This document shows positions 1-12,700 of a DNA stretch of 64,000 nt, piece by piece; positions within the stretch are counted from its first letter, which is position 1, and each line of letters begins with the position of its first letter. Made by a program: the position numbers and the translations under genes. The stretch covers positions 1,754,912-1,818,911 of the forward strand of contig VXAZ01005475.1 in the NCBI GenBank assembly GCA_013399875.1, written 5' to 3'. This DNA comes from Gymnorhina tibicen. Lineage: Eukaryota > Chordata > Aves > Passeriformes > Artamidae. The notes under the pieces were generated by a model. It saw only the letters and a program-made list of their open reading frames with translations, was not told the origin of the DNA and searched no databases.

Positions 1-954
1 CTCCTTAGATGGCAATAGATGTAGCATTACTGGGACTCTTGAACAGCTTATCAAATAGAAAATTTATCTTAACACCTGTAGCTGAAAAGAAGTCAAATAC
101 TTGGTGGCTGCTGTGCTAATGTTTCCACAAAGGAGAAAAAACTGAAAATGTATCCAAAACCAGTGACAATGTGTAGTATAAATATTTATATCCAACTTCA
201 TGAATTGGTGAGGGGAAATACTATTCTGATGTATGGTTTGATACTGACATTTTTATAAAGAAGTGATTTTTATCAGCATTTTGTTGAGGAGAGAAACTAT
301 CAAGCATGTTTCAGTTGTGGGTTTTAAGATAGAACGGTATTTCCCTCTTTCCTTCTCTGTCTTGCTCTTCTGCAAGAATTTGATTCTTTGATCAGTGCAG
401 GAAAGGTAAATGCTGTCTGTAGTGCTGGTGGATTATTCCCAAACTAGCTGATTCTGTTAAGGAAATTATTTTAAAATGTATTATGGCCTCTGACCAGTAT
501 TGAAATCTTTTGAAACTAGAGCCATTACTCTGCCTTTACTGGCAGACACTGATGATTCCTCAAGTTTGTGGTGTTGTTCAGGTCTAAGAAGCCATTGTGT
601 CCAGTGAACACAGTGCAAGAGGAAAGTCTTTGGACAGGTATCTCTTCACAGTTACTCACCTGTTTGCAGACAGCTTTTCATTGTCTGCAACAGCTCTTAA
701 CTTTAATTCTCCCATGGTATGGAGATGTACGATTTAAATACTATTATACTTTGATTCCTGTTTTCCCTGTCATGTTATAGAATAGTATTTATGGTGCTAT
801 GGCAACAACATCTTTTATGAGTATCCTTTGCTCTGGCTGTATTTCAGTGTTTAATCACTCTATCATGAGCAATATCCTTGAAAGGGTTAGCAGGATGTGA
901 ACATCCTGGTTCATGAAGAACATATGCAACAAGATTATTAAGCAGTTAGTCTCC
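1..954. other. AT-rich non-coding sequence
   Basis: I see no gene here. The only frame of any length (568-780, + strand, 70 codons) has no recognisable domain and no splice-site context that would make it an exon. There is no convincing repeat; a 17-base resemblance to a CR1 tail near 434-455 is too short to call. Confidence 0.6.
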
Positions 955-1565
955 ATAAATCATGTTTTCTTGGTGTATTACTATATGTTTCAAGCCTATT
1001 CCAATGCTTGACAGCCCTTTCCATGAAGAAATTTTTTCCTAATATCCAAACTAAACCTCCCCTTAAGGCTATGTCCTCCGGTCCTATGGCTTGTTCCTGG
1101 CAGAAGAGACCAACTCCCACCTGGCTACAAACTCCTTTCAGGTAGCTCTAGAGAGGGGTAAGGTCTCCTGCAAGCCTCCTTTCCTCCTGGCTAAACAACC
1201 CCATCTGTGCCTCACAAAAGCTGGGCTCCAGACCCTTCCCCAGCTCTGCTGCCCTTCTCTGGACACGCTCCAGCACCTCAATGTCCTTCTTGTGGTGATG
1301 GACCCTAAACTGAACACGGTACTCAAGGTGGGCCTCACCTGTGCAGAGTATGTGGGGAGGTTCACTGCCCTGGTCCTGCCGGCCACAGTGTTCCTGATAC
1401 AGGCCAGGATGCCACTGACCTTTCTGGCCATCTGGGCACACTGCTGGATCATGTTCAGCCGGCTGCCAGCCAGCATCCCCAGGTTCTTTTCCACCGGGCT
1501 GCTTTTCAACCACACTTTTGCCAGCCTGTAGCACTGTACAGAGTTGTTGTGACTCATGTTGCAGT
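955..1565 (-). mobile_element. CR1 LINE fragment, antisense, truncated at both ends
   Basis: Read on the minus strand this is the 3' part of a CR1 retrotransposon, the dominant non-LTR element of birds. On the + strand the reverse complement of the CR1 landmarks appears in the expected order: TTCCTAATATCCAAACTAAA (about 1036-1055), AGAGACCAACTCCCACCTGG (about 1103-1122), CTTCTCTGGACACGCTCCAG (about 1255-1274), CTGATACAGGCCAGGATGCC (about 1394-1413) and GCCTGTAGCACTGTACAGAG near 1525. The copy lacks the 8-bp tail repeats that normally end CR1, so its 3' end is lost or decayed, and it is 5'-truncated as most CR1 copies are. Boundaries are approximate. Family membership is clear; the subfamily cannot be set by eye. 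Confidence 0.9.
1148..1560 (-). pseudogene. decayed CR1 ORF2 C-terminal remnant
   Basis: This is the end of the CR1 reverse-transcriptase reading frame inside the fragment above. The minus-strand frame that ends at 1148 reads ...[20 protein letters not shown]... and then ...[17 protein letters not shown], which matches the usual CR1 ORF2 ending ([20 protein letters not shown] followed by LFSLEKRRLRGDL). Upstream, CR1-like sequence appears in a second overlapping frame (1138-1557: ...[18 protein letters not shown]...), so at least one frameshift separates the two parts. The catalytic RT core is absent. The frame is open to 1753 only because non-CR1 sequence happens to continue it. It cannot make an active enzyme. 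Confidence 0.75.
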
Positions 1566-3409
1566 AATTTCTTCTTCCCCACTTCCTCCTTTAAATGTAT
1601 GTAGCTGAGTGATATTCTTTCTGTGCCTTCCAGAGTTTCCAAGGAGAAGAGCTCAGAAATGGACTGAATTTTACAGGAAATACTGCACCCTCCTTCTGAA
1701 ATAACCAGTGTTTCATAACTTAAAAGAATGACAAGCCTCTTAAGCATTTTCAAAAAAATAAAGTATCTTTAATATGACATAGTATTAAAATTCCATTATA
1801 CTAAAATGGCCAAAGTTCAGCTATCATTAATTATCTCAGACCTTCAGCGAACAAGTCCAATCTAAAGATCTATATCAAAATATCATTCATTATTAAAGCT
1901 AAGTGTTTGTTTAATTATTCACAGAACTGTCATGGATCAATTTGTCTGCGGTCTTGGGCTCAAATTTTAGAAAAATTGTACAAAACATTTCTCTAGTTTT
2001 ATTTGCAGCATATGTAACTTAAAAAAGTGTTAGTTTTGTTTTTTTCCTTGAAAGCATTTTGGTTTACCTATTAATAATCTAAATCTCAAAAATAGAAAGC
2101 ATAATTTCTCTCTGTGGAGTGATTCTGAAGTTTTAGTTTGATTTATTGCCTGATATTAAAAGATAGTTAAAGGAAGATTACAGGGCTTTGCATTAACTTC
2201 TATAAAGAATAACATTAAGATAACTTGACAGTATGGTAAATGTAGACTGAGTGGAAAAGTTGACATATACTGAAGATGTTAATCCTGTCCCTCTCCCTTA
2301 ATCATCTATTTGATTGTATATTTATGCCTGAGGCTGTGCTATCTCTCTTGTTTCAGGTCTTGTGGTATGGGACGCCAAGTACTGAAAACTGTATTTCTTT
2401 AAAATGTATTATCTTAGCCATCACTGATTTAAATCCAGAGAGAAATAGGGATGCAAGAGACCTGGCTATATGTCAACTGTATTCCCACATGTGATCAGCT
2501 TAAGTTACTCCTCACCAACATTTTAAGGGTTTTTTTGAAATGGGCTAGGAATGGCAGCATTTCTGCTGTTCACTTAGGACATTTATCCCAGAAAAACTTC
2601 TTGAAGTTTGTGTGTGTTCATGGACCATGTCTATTCACTTTTCTCTTTTCATGTATCCTGTTTTCTAGACCTGTGGATATGCTTATGGTCATTAACTGAA
2701 TTTGCTTCAGAGGATTCCCATCTTTATGGAGATGCAGAGATACATAAGCCTGAGCACTGAAGAGAGCATGAGATTTCACATTTTGCAAGTCTTTTGTGTT
2801 TCAAAGTGCTGGCTAGCTTCTCTCTCAGTGTGAAATGGGTTCATCTTTTAATAAGTAACCTGTTTCTACCAATATTAAAGACGGGACTCAGCAGTGTAAT
2901 ACCTGGGATGCATTCTCATAATATTCACTCTGTAGGTGATGGTGTTCAGTCAAGCCAGTGCAAGGAAGAGATGCAGAACCACAGCAGTCCCAAGTATGCT
3001 TTTATTGTATACTCATCTAGCTTTTCCTCAGTTGGCAGGCTTCTTGAACTGAGGTCATGCCTGAACACTATTGGATGCTGAATTTTAATCTATGAACTTG
3101 CCTAAAGTGTTTTTGGACCTATTTCAGATTTTTAACATATGCCACAAAGTGTGTCACTGCATTCCTTTTGTCTGGAAAAAAAATTATCATCAAACTTCTG
3201 TTTGCTAATTTAATTTTATTTGACACTTCATATCTCATTAAAATTAGGGATATTATTTTTTTATTTACCTTTCTAGATGATTTGTGATTTTACAGAAATT
3301 TATATCAATTTTGTATTCTCTCCCATGCTCAAACTGAATAGTTCTGCTTTATAGTCCTCTAATACCAAAGTCTTTTCCATTAATTTGTCGTCTCCCTCTT
3401 TATTTCTAG
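1566..3409. other. AT-rich non-coding sequence
   Basis: I found no gene, RNA or assignable repeat. Frames of 72, 82 and 95 codons (2276-2494, 2451-2699, 2794-3081, all +) show no domain, no sustained low-complexity and no recognisable similarity. The stretch is ordinary single-copy-looking AT-rich DNA. Confidence 0.55.
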
Positions 3410-3475
3410 TCTCAGGCTTTTGTGATGAAAGTTAGGCACCAGGACTCCATGCAGTATTCAAACTGTGAGCATGTA

Positions 3476-3512
<37 letters not shown>

Positions 3513-4395
3513 CCTGCTGAAGATTTCATCATAATTCTTCCCAATATTCTCTTGTCTTTTGGAAAGCCATCAAACTGAGTAGTATCTGTGGTGGCTTTGG
3601 TTGTGTGGGATTTTTTTTGTTGTTGCTTGAGTGTTTTTTTTTTCTTTTGTTAACTGGTGCATTTGATTATGGATCTACACTACAATCCTGAAATGGTAAT
3701 AGCAAGTTTAGAGTCTATTATTTCTTTTGACAGCCAAAACAAGTCTCAGCTATGTGCCTTATTTTGGCACTTGAATTTTACTTGCCATTTTATTGACCAA
3801 TTTCTCAGTACTGTGAGAAGTTTCTGTAGCTCTTCATAGTTTAGATTTTTGGGAATTGCTCAGAGTTACTAAAGACGCTTTTCATTCACATTCCTTTTAT
3901 CATTAAGTACATATTCATCTCTAAGTTGACCTTTCCTCCTATTTCAAGATGGTCATGTTTTTCATAGCTTGTAATCTGGAACCTTGCTGGTTTTGTGACT
4001 GCTGTCCTGCTTCCTGATCAAAGGCATTTTGTAAACCCATGAGATCATCTTTTATTTGCAGGCTAGCTAATTCCTTCAAAGAGTTTTTAATATTTTTGTC
4101 TGTTATCAGTTCTCTTGCTAAATCTATGTTGGCTCTTCTCCTGTATATCATGGATATTCATTTATCTAATGATGCTATTCTTTACTGTAATTTCCAGCAC
4201 TGAAGATTATTTAAATGATAGATTGTACAAATGGGATATTGCACAATGGTTATGACAATACTTTGGCAATTTCACATAAGAAGTCCTTCAAATCTCTCTG
4301 GTGAAAGCCATCTGGCCTTGAAAATTTGTTACCATTTTTTATCAATCTGTCCTACAGCTATTCTACTGACACATTAGTCTGTAGATGTCACACAA
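3410..4395 (-). mobile_element. ancient CR1/L3-like LINE relic, antisense
   Basis: This is a strongly decayed element, recognised by the order of short similarities to the antisense of the CR1 group known from turtles and crocodilians. Signals in order are: GGCACCAGGACTCCATGCAG with CAGTATTCAAACTG following (about 3436-3463); TTGCCATTTTATTGACCAAT (about 3782-3801); TCTGTAGCTCTTCATAG (about 3823-3839); CTAAATCTATGTTGGCTCTT (about 4118-4137); TCTTTACTGTAATTTCCAGC (about 4179-4198); and GCCATCTGGCCTTGAAAATT then TTTTATCAATCTGTCC (about 4307-4352). These correspond in order and strand to the RT C-terminal and downstream regions. The age, the interrupting (AT)n and missing segments make the ends uncertain. 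No usable reading frame remains. An alignment to amniote CR1 consensi would decide it. Confidence 0.5.
3478..3506. repeat. (AT)n microsatellite
   Basis: About 14 uninterrupted AT dinucleotides, followed by AAAT. It sits inside the antisense CR1-like relic and is likely length-polymorphic. Confidence 0.95.
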
Positions 4396-6059
4396 GATGA
4401 CATTCTACAAAAAAGAATGAATTGCTGTGGGATCATTCAAGCATCTTCTAGGGCAAACAAGTCTTGTAACCATTTTGTAAGCTTTATAAGCGCTCTTGTG
4501 GGTTTCTCATTCACTTAATTGTATTTGAGGGAAAACAATTATTGCTGCTATGTCACTAGTAAATTTTCTACAGATTATTTACTAATAAATCATCTTATTT
4601 TACATTTAAGTTGCCAGAATTCCAGTGTGTTTTATTTACATGTGACTTCTCTGTCCAGTAGCTGACTTCCATTCTCTTATTGAGCAGGCAAACAAGGTGA
4701 TTACTTTGGGGTTTTTTTTGGTGCTTCTGTTGGGGTTTTTTGTTTGGTTTGGGGGTTAGTTTACTGGTTTGGGTTTGTTTTTTGTTTTTTTTTCCTCCTT
4801 CCAGATCCTTGTCTTTGATCTTTCCTTTTGTTATGGAACATGAGCACAAGAAGTGTCCCTGCCTTAGAACTCCCAGACAGATCCCCTAGACATGTGGAGA
4901 GGTGTCTCCTCTGCACCCAGCAGTGCAGTGTGAGCTTCACTGGCATCACTGACCCAGCTTTGCTTGCCTGGGACTTGCATGGTACAGGTCAGCTTCAAGC
5001 ATTCTGTGTAGCAGAGTGAGCCAGAAAATGCATGAGCTCCTGCTGGGCTTGTATTCATCTTTGCTTTCACCAGTAGGTTTTGAAGTTCTCTCTGATTTTT
5101 GTGTGTTTGTTCATTCCCTCTGTTCTGTTTCTCTTCTAGCAGAGTGCAGACCTCCTCCCCTGCTCTAGTCTATGGCTCTGTGGTTTTGTTTGGGCTTTGG
5201 CTCAAAGTTAGAGGTGAAGGTCCTATTAGTAGATGCACAATTTCATCTCTTCACTTGGGAAAGTCTTGGTATATGAAGCTTTTTGTTTGTGAATGCTACC
5301 AGAAACTAAGGCTTTATTACCTAATTTTTTTGGTGTTTTCTTTGCTGTCCATGTTCTTGATAGTTGTTTTGTTGCTTTACCAGAGCTTTAAGGAAGAAGG
5401 TTAGAATTCAGTTTGTTTAAAGGTTTAGATAAAGTTAGAAGTTGCCTTGGAGGTTCAGAGCTTTCATGTCATTGCGAAAAAAGAAAGGAAGTGTTATCTA
5501 AGGGGATGGTACATGTGATGTCTGATGCTTCAGGAATATCAGACAATACTTGAAAAGGTAAGGAGTGAAAACATGATGGGATTAATACTCAATAAATTAA
5601 AAGTAGGCTATTGTTCTTCACATTCCAAATTACATTAAATATTTGAGTCTGGTTCCTTTGTGACATGATTGATGTGACTTGGGATAAGTGTGTTTCCTTA
5701 CAGTGATAACATTTTGTCTCCTGACACTTTCTTTTATGAAAACCTGGCTCTTCTTTTGAGACATCCAGCAGTTTTTTGGATGTTATTACTTAAAGTATGC
5801 TACTCCAATTAGAGAAGGGAGGCAGGACCATGGAAAACCAGAATGATGTGCATAGAAACTTAGACATATCGATCTAGTCTGCTATTGACTTTTAACACTT
5901 AAAAAACCCCACCCCTTCCCCTAAAACCATTGAAGAACCCTATTCAAAATATATATCTTTATGGGACATATTCTCAGTTGATGCAGGTTGTTAACAAGCT
6001 TGTTTAAGTCCAAAGATTTGCTTCAAGTCATGCAAGCTGAGGCTTCATATGTGTAAACC
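4396..6059. other. non-coding sequence, no gene seen
   Basis: Apart from the T/G-rich tract listed separately, nothing is assignable. Frames at 4828-5019 (+, 63 codons) and 5099-5404 (+, 101 codons) overlap others on both strands and have no domain. The second ends in a hydrophobic run (LIFLVFSLLSMFLIVVLLLY), which is what T-rich DNA gives by chance. The antisense LINE relic may continue somewhat past 4395, but I cannot follow it. Confidence 0.5.
4708..4797. repeat. T/G-rich low-complexity tract
   Basis: About 90 bases built almost only of T and G on the + strand, with runs such as GGGGTTTTTT and TTTGTTTTTTGTTT. The complement is A/C-rich, like the short A/C tracts near 25.65, 38.93 and 56.92 kb. 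No regular period is visible. Confidence 0.85.
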
Positions 6060-6780
6060 TTGAAGTGTGGGAAGTGTTTAATTTATTTGTACTGTCTAAG
6101 CATGGTTTGGGCAGTGAGGGCTTTCTTCCTACCACTGTCACTGTACTAGGGACAGCAGGGCTGCAGAGTGCTCTTGTGGAATTACCGAGAGCAACTGCAG
6201 GACTGCTGCAGACAAGTATAGTTGAGGCCACATTGAAGCCAGGACACATGCCTAAGGTGCTTGAGGAGTTCAGTTGCCAACTCTTAGGAAGTCTTTGAGC
6301 ATGCATGAACTGATCCCTTTCACTCAATGCAGATTTTCAGATGAGAAAAGGGTGGTCCAGTCAGCAGAGGTGCTGCCGGGCTATTTTGAAACCTAATCCT
6401 CTCAAACAGCAGTTCCCAGCTTGGTGCTGGGGTGTCCATCCCATTCATGGGATGCAGGAAATGTGCCCATTCATGCAAGTTTCTTGCAAGAAATCTACAT
6501 CTTGTTGTCTGAGGAGTGTCCAGATAAGCATGGCTTGGATATAACAGATTTCACAGGATATTTCTGCTTATCCATGATCCTACCTGCTCCTCAGCATTTT
6601 CTCATCTCTCCTGTTTCTCAGGTGCTTCCACCCTTCTTCTCCTGTCCAGCGGGTGGGGATGATGCTCTGGGACCTGAGGAAGAGGTGTGGATAGGCTTTG
6701 CAGACAGAGGAATCCCTCTGGTTGACAAAGAGGGGGTAACCAAAGGATGTCTTCCTTAGATGCATGGAGAGCTCCTCTCT
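6060..6780. other. GC-richer patch with overlapping short frames, no gene assigned
   Basis: This 700-base patch is visibly richer in G and C than its flanks and opens frames on both strands (6028-6327 minus, 99 codons; 6065-6298 plus, 77; 6421-6759 plus, 112). Open frames on both strands at once are usual for decayed repeats or locally GC-rich DNA and are not evidence for an exon. I recognise no protein family in any frame. A small inverted repeat (CATCCCAT/ATGGGATG) lies near 6435-6452. Confidence 0.4.
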
Positions 6781-9700
6781 TATGCTGTAAACAAAAATTA
6801 AAAATTTAATTAAAAATGCCAGAGTTCCTCAGCCAAACCACTACCAGCTCATTTGATTGATTTTTAGCAGGGATTAAGCAGGGGAACTGCAAGGTCTGAG
6901 AATTGCCTGGAACTCTGTACTATCATGTTCCATGTTAAATGAATGCATCCTAAAGTTGGTCCTCTGGGTGACTATTTCAGTTGAAATAGTTCAGGTTGTC
7001 AAAGATATAATTGATCAAAACCAGTTTTAAAACAGATTGTATGATTAATTGAAATTGGTGTTTGCAGCCTCACCTATGTGCATATGCAAATATCTCTGAA
7101 CACATCTTTAAAAGTAGCAGTATACTCCTACTCCATAACTGCATAACTCCTCATTCTAGAGGCTCAAATAGCTTTGTATTCTGGGATGGATGATGCTTTG
7201 AAGTCCTTGTGAGCTGGATAACTATTCAGTTTATTTTATGCCATATAGAACTGATCTGTCTTCATCATCTGGCTGAATATTTCATTATAGAGTTATATTT
7301 TTATTAGTAATGCTGTCATTAAGGAAAGTGCCAAGTTGTTAGTGTTTTGTGGCAGTGTTTGGTGAAGATCATTTGAGCATAGTGGAATTCAAGCAGCTTA
7401 TTGACTGAGAAAGATGTGTGTTTATAGGATTAATTATTTGGAGAATATTTTTCTATCTAATAAAGGGCTTAACTAAGATTCTGCAGTCCTTTACGAGATT
7501 CAGATGCACAGATGTCAGTTAAAAATTAAATAATAAAACACATAGCAAAGATAATAGGAAGTATTTAGTAATAAAATGTGAATATATCCTATATATGTGA
7601 ATATATCAATTTGCTATTAAACATGTTATAGAAGTAAAGTTCAGTAGTACATACTGTCTTGTGAGCCAACTAAAATGTGTTTTATGTGCCATTACTTTTT
7701 TCATCCTCACAGTTTCTCTAATGCTATTGGCCTTTTTTCTTTAATTTGTCAGGAGAGTCTTAGCAAAAAATGAAAATGTACCTTGAGCTGAGAGGATAAA
7801 TGCACTTTGGTTCTGAACTGAAACATGACTACAAAAATTGCACCCTCCTACCCAGGAGGTCTGATCTCTATATTTTTTTGTCTGTTTCATTCATTAATTT
7901 TAATGACTAAAAGGTCGTATTTCACTGGGTTTTATCCCAGTAGGTTAGTAAACTGTCATGTAGCAAAAAATAGATTTTATTTTCCTTTATATTTAATCAT
8001 TGCAGTTGATAGCTAATCCTCAGCTGCAGGGCCAATTTATTCTAAGTTTGGTCAGTCAAATTCCATAGTATAAATTATTTTAAATGCGAAAGAACTGCAC
8101 TGGAATATCTTGCAGATTTTTTTTTTCCTTGATGTAAGTTTCATAGCCCTATCTGAGCAGAAAAGAAATTCTCTCTTCCTTCAAAACCCACTAGGCTGTG
8201 TTTTCCAGCTGCAAGATCTGTACTTCTGCAAAGAAATTGTCTTTAAATTAAGGCAATTCAGTCAAAATAATTGAGGTATTCCCACAAGCATCTTCAAGAA
8301 TGAAAGCTAAGAAGAGGTGGGACTAATTCTTGGGACTTCAGAGGGCTTTGGACCGAATGGTCCAAATGAATACATTCTTAACTAGTTGTTGACATCATAA
8401 ATAAATTTGCCTTGTAGTTGTTACTTTCATGGGGTTTTCTGGGGGCTGGGAATATGGGTAGGGTTGACATATTCTTAATTAATTTTTAAGATTAGATAAA
8501 TAGCTTCTACTGTCTACTGCTGTTTTGACCACAAATGAGAAACCACTATAAATTAAAATGTATACTTGTGTTTTTAATTTATTTTTAATTTAGGCTTTCA
8601 AAGCTTTGCTTTTTTTTTTTTCCTAATTTCCTGCTTCTGGTGACCTATTTTGCTAATATGCTTACCATCCTGTTTGTTCATTAAAATGACTGCCAACTAA
8701 ATTTACTTTTATTTTATGTTTATTTAAAGTCTTGTGGAAAAAGCCGTTCTGTTTGTTCACAATGGCCACAAAGGGCTCTTCAGACACGGTTCAAGCAATG
8801 TCTTTTATGGAGGACTTCACACATGTAGGTGGGTTGAATGAATTATAGGGCTGTAACCACAGTCATTCTCCTCAGTCTGTATGGAGGGATGTGGGTAGAA
8901 CTTACAAGTGCCTGTGCATTTGCTGCCTTAACGCAGGTGTGTTACTGTGGGAGCACAAACTGTACCTAAGGTTGTTCCTGTCTCTTGGAGTTTCTGAGTA
9001 GTGTCCTGAGATTCATGTTGGCCAACACTTGAAAGCTGACAAGTGTCTTAGCTTCCTGCCCCCTGTTCACCAAATACACGCTGGTTTTCCTTCCAGTGTG
9101 AGAGGTTCTGAGAAGTGAGAGTGCTGTTGCCTGACTTGAAACATTCAAAGGCCATTCTGAAATGGAGAACTGGGAAATGTTTGATCCATTCCTTATTGGT
9201 ATATGGATTATGGAAAAAAGGGCAGACCTTGCATTTGGATATTTCTTAATTTATTTTGCAAAGGTCATCTCTGTACAAATTTACAGAAAGATCTTAATGA
9301 TTCCTTCTGTGGTATTCTTTCGCTGGATAGGGAGCCTCTAACATGGAGAAATGAAGTTGTTGCTTGGTGTTACATTTGTTTGTTGGCCAGAAGAAGGGAG
9401 AGTTCGGTAAGATAATTTCTGAGCATGTATGTAGTTAAGTAGAATAATCAGATTATTTTGTTTCAGGTAATATGTGCATGTAATAATGTAATTTATACAG
9501 CTATACAAAATAGAATAGTTGATCAATTAATACATTTTTTCCATAATAAAGCCTGATTCAAATATTTAACTAATGTCTATGTATAAGTATCCAAGCAAGA
9601 AGTTACTGCTTTCTGCAGAGATTCTTCGCGTTGTCTAACAGCTGAATGTTAGAGAAAAGGCTTCAATGGCAGGGTTAAGCATTGTGGAGTAATTAGAGAC

Positions 9701-12700
9701 AAAACTTACTCTCAGTTATTTCCATTAACTACAAAATAACTGAAACATGCTTTATTGAAATGCAGGCGTGTGAGCTATAGCCTAAAATACTCTTTTGTGT
9801 TCTCTTTAACTAGCAGAGATCTATTTTAGGTCTGTGTTTGCCTTTTGGGGCTCTATAGTAGTTGCCAACGTGAATTTTTTTGAAACTGCATTAATCCTAC
9901 ACTGGCTCTTCTGCTCTTGGAAGGTGACAGCTGCTAATGCTCAAGAGACTGAGCTGGCCCTGGTACAGGTGCAGCAGGGAGGTTCCTGTGTCTGCAGGCA
10001 GGTACATCATCTTGGAATTAGCACGGGAACCAAAAAAGTACTAGATTGATTAAATTCATTAATTAAATTCTTCCAACAGCTTGCAGAGAAGTGGGTAGGA
10101 AGAGATAATTGAGGATTCAGGGGTAGGTGTCTGAAGGGTACTATAATTTGACAGGTAATTGATAAACTTGGTTTGGCAGGTCTGTTTTATTTTAACAAAT
10201 GAAAGCGGATACTTGTTTTCTCTGGAATTAAGTGATAGCATGCTCAGTTTCCTGTAAAACAGCAGCTGTTATCTAAGGCATCTTTACAAGTGTGAAGAAA
10301 GTTTGGTAATACAGCAATATAATTTCTATTTTAATATCAAAAATTAGATGGCTTATTTGCTAAAATGACAGTTTCACCAAGTCTTGAAGACAGTTACCTT
10401 ATGTATGTAAATGCACATACTGGAACTCCATGCTGAGATTAAATATTCAGATTGGCTTCAGCTGATTTACTTAACTTGCTAATTTATGCAGCAGCTGTGC
10501 TCCTATAGCAATCAGCAAAGGAACTCTGGAGGAACCTGGCTTTGTTTGGACTGTGTGAGGAAAATGTGGTGGACCAGATTCATTCCTGCTCTTGAGCTAC
10601 TCTGTATTGTGCAGCTGTAGGAATTGTTCCTATTCATGAAGCTTGATATATCTAGACATCTGGGGAGTAGTTCTGATAAAACTCCCTAAGAATGCCAATG
10701 TGTTGTTTTGTTACAGAAACCTAATGCAGTCTGTAAAGCATAACCTGGCTGGCTACAGCCAGTGCTGTGGCCAAGGGTGTCATGCAAAATGTATCTGCAC
10801 GCAAATGTGATTCAAACAGAAACCTCTGGTAGCTGATTTGTAAGCAAGGAAAAGGAGCTGAGTTAGAGCAAAGCAAATGTGGTTTGGCTGGAACCAGAAG
10901 GTGACAGGAACAGTGGTTCCTGCAGTGGGAGCTGCAGGATGGAGACAGGAAGGGTCTGGTCAGGGGTGCCCGGGAGGACTTGGGTATTGCTTCCCATGGC
11001 CTTCCTTGTACAGAGCTCTCTCAGGAGCTATGGCTACTGTCTTTAATATCAGATAAATGGAAATTGTGCTCGTTTGTTTCTACTTGTTGTGCTCTACCTA
11101 TTAGTTTTACCTCCATATGTTTCCTGTAATTTGCCTCTACTGTCTTTGCATTTTGATTTTTATGGAGAAGAGGAGGTGAAGAAGTCCCTAAATACTTCAG
11201 GTAGAGCTGTTGAAACACTAGATTTGAAACTGTGTGTCCTGTTATTACAGACTTGAAATTATAAGGCAGACCTGCATCTCCTTTTCCAGTTCTGTGAGTG
11301 GCTGCTGGGAAATCAACCCAAAAAAAGTAAAATGTAATAGATGAATTTTGACATCCCTTTCAGTGTTCAGTTCTTTGTTAATCCAAAATTATTCACCACA
11401 TTTAATTTGAATTTGTGTACAGTTTTGACCATCTTAATGGTCACTATTTCTCAGTGAATAAAAATTTATGTGGAAGCATTCTCTCTGTAACTGACTTTGG
11501 AGATCCTAAAAAATTAGGATGATAGATAGTTCTGTGGAAATAAATTATCTGGCAAATGCCCCAGATACTTCCAAGTTCTACAGGCAGTTTGACAGACTAC
11601 TTGGTTTTCCCACTGTAATTCTTTATTACTGATTTCTGCATAATTCAGCATTAGCCTTCTTAATCTGTTTTGATATGTCTTACTGTAATAGCAAGGCAGT
11701 AAAAGCAGGACTTGAACCATGAGCATTTGGTTCCGCTTGTCAAGCGTTTTCTCTTTTTTATTTTACTTCAGAAGAAGAGATATGTAAAATGGGGAGGGTT
11801 TAAAAATAAATTCCTTCTTTAGGGGTAGGACTTGGGTTCTGAGTTTGTTCAGTAGCTGCAGTATTTCAGAGACAGTGTAATCCTTACAGTTTTATAAGAA
11901 GGTTTGATACACTTTGTTGAATTGTAGGTGATTTGGATCTGCTTCCAGGTCCTATCTTTTCATCCACAAGGTTGACCCTGTGGATGAACTGTGAGGATCC
12001 AAGTTTTCTCTCCTCAGGCTGCTTGCTGCTCTGCCTGGAAGTGGCCCCAGTCTGGGACATTGATTTCCGCTTAGTCTTTTCACAGGGATGCAAATGAATG
12101 TCACCCAGTTAAGATTTAAGGTGATTTCTTTTTGTTTCTGTCATTTTGTAGGTGACTTGAACTGACAGAGGAAATGATGTACTTTCTATTCAAATGTGCC
12201 CTATGTGATACTTGGTGCATATACTTGGGGGGGTGGGGGGGAAGATCACAGGATATCAGTTTTCTTCCATCCTGTTCACAAACTCAAGTTGTACTTTCTG
12301 CAAATCCACAGTAGCTGAACCTGGTTTTTAAAGGTTAGTGCAACCTTTAGAACTACAATAGATTATGTGGAGCTTTGTTTCCTCGTGGCTTGTTTGTGCC
12401 CAGGAACTGCTGGCTAAGCAGGGAGGCACATCTGGAGTAGTCTGGTGTCTGCCTATATTTCCAGTTACAGTATCAGCAGCATACTGGAGGGTTCCTCTCA
12501 CCCAGTTTTGCCTTGTCCCTCTGCCTTCCCCCCACCCTGCCCCTTAAGAGGACTAGTTCTTGGCTGTTAATATTTCTTTAAGAGAAGATCAGGTTTCATG
12601 TTTAATGCAAATTAAGTATTGCATTCTAAATTCATTGTGCAGTTTTATCCCTTGCTAAGAAATCTCTCTGTTGGAGGCATAAATTTATGGAAACATTTAA

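Noticed and set aside
430..456. AACTAGCTGATTCTGTT similar to a CR1 tail
   Set aside because: Only about 17 bases match and no CR1 sequence precedes it, so it may be chance.
1091..1531. 146-codon + strand frame
   Set aside because: It is the antisense strand of the CR1 element, whose true coding direction is minus.
5099..5404. Small + frame ending in a hydrophobic, membrane-like run
   Set aside because: T-rich DNA codes for F, L, V and I runs by chance; there is no family match and no exon context.
8347..8366. Hairpin TTTGGACC-GAAT-GGTCCAAA, with similar ones at 16019-16042 and 43441-43460
   Set aside because: Arms of 8-9 bp with short loops are expected several times by chance in 64 kb.
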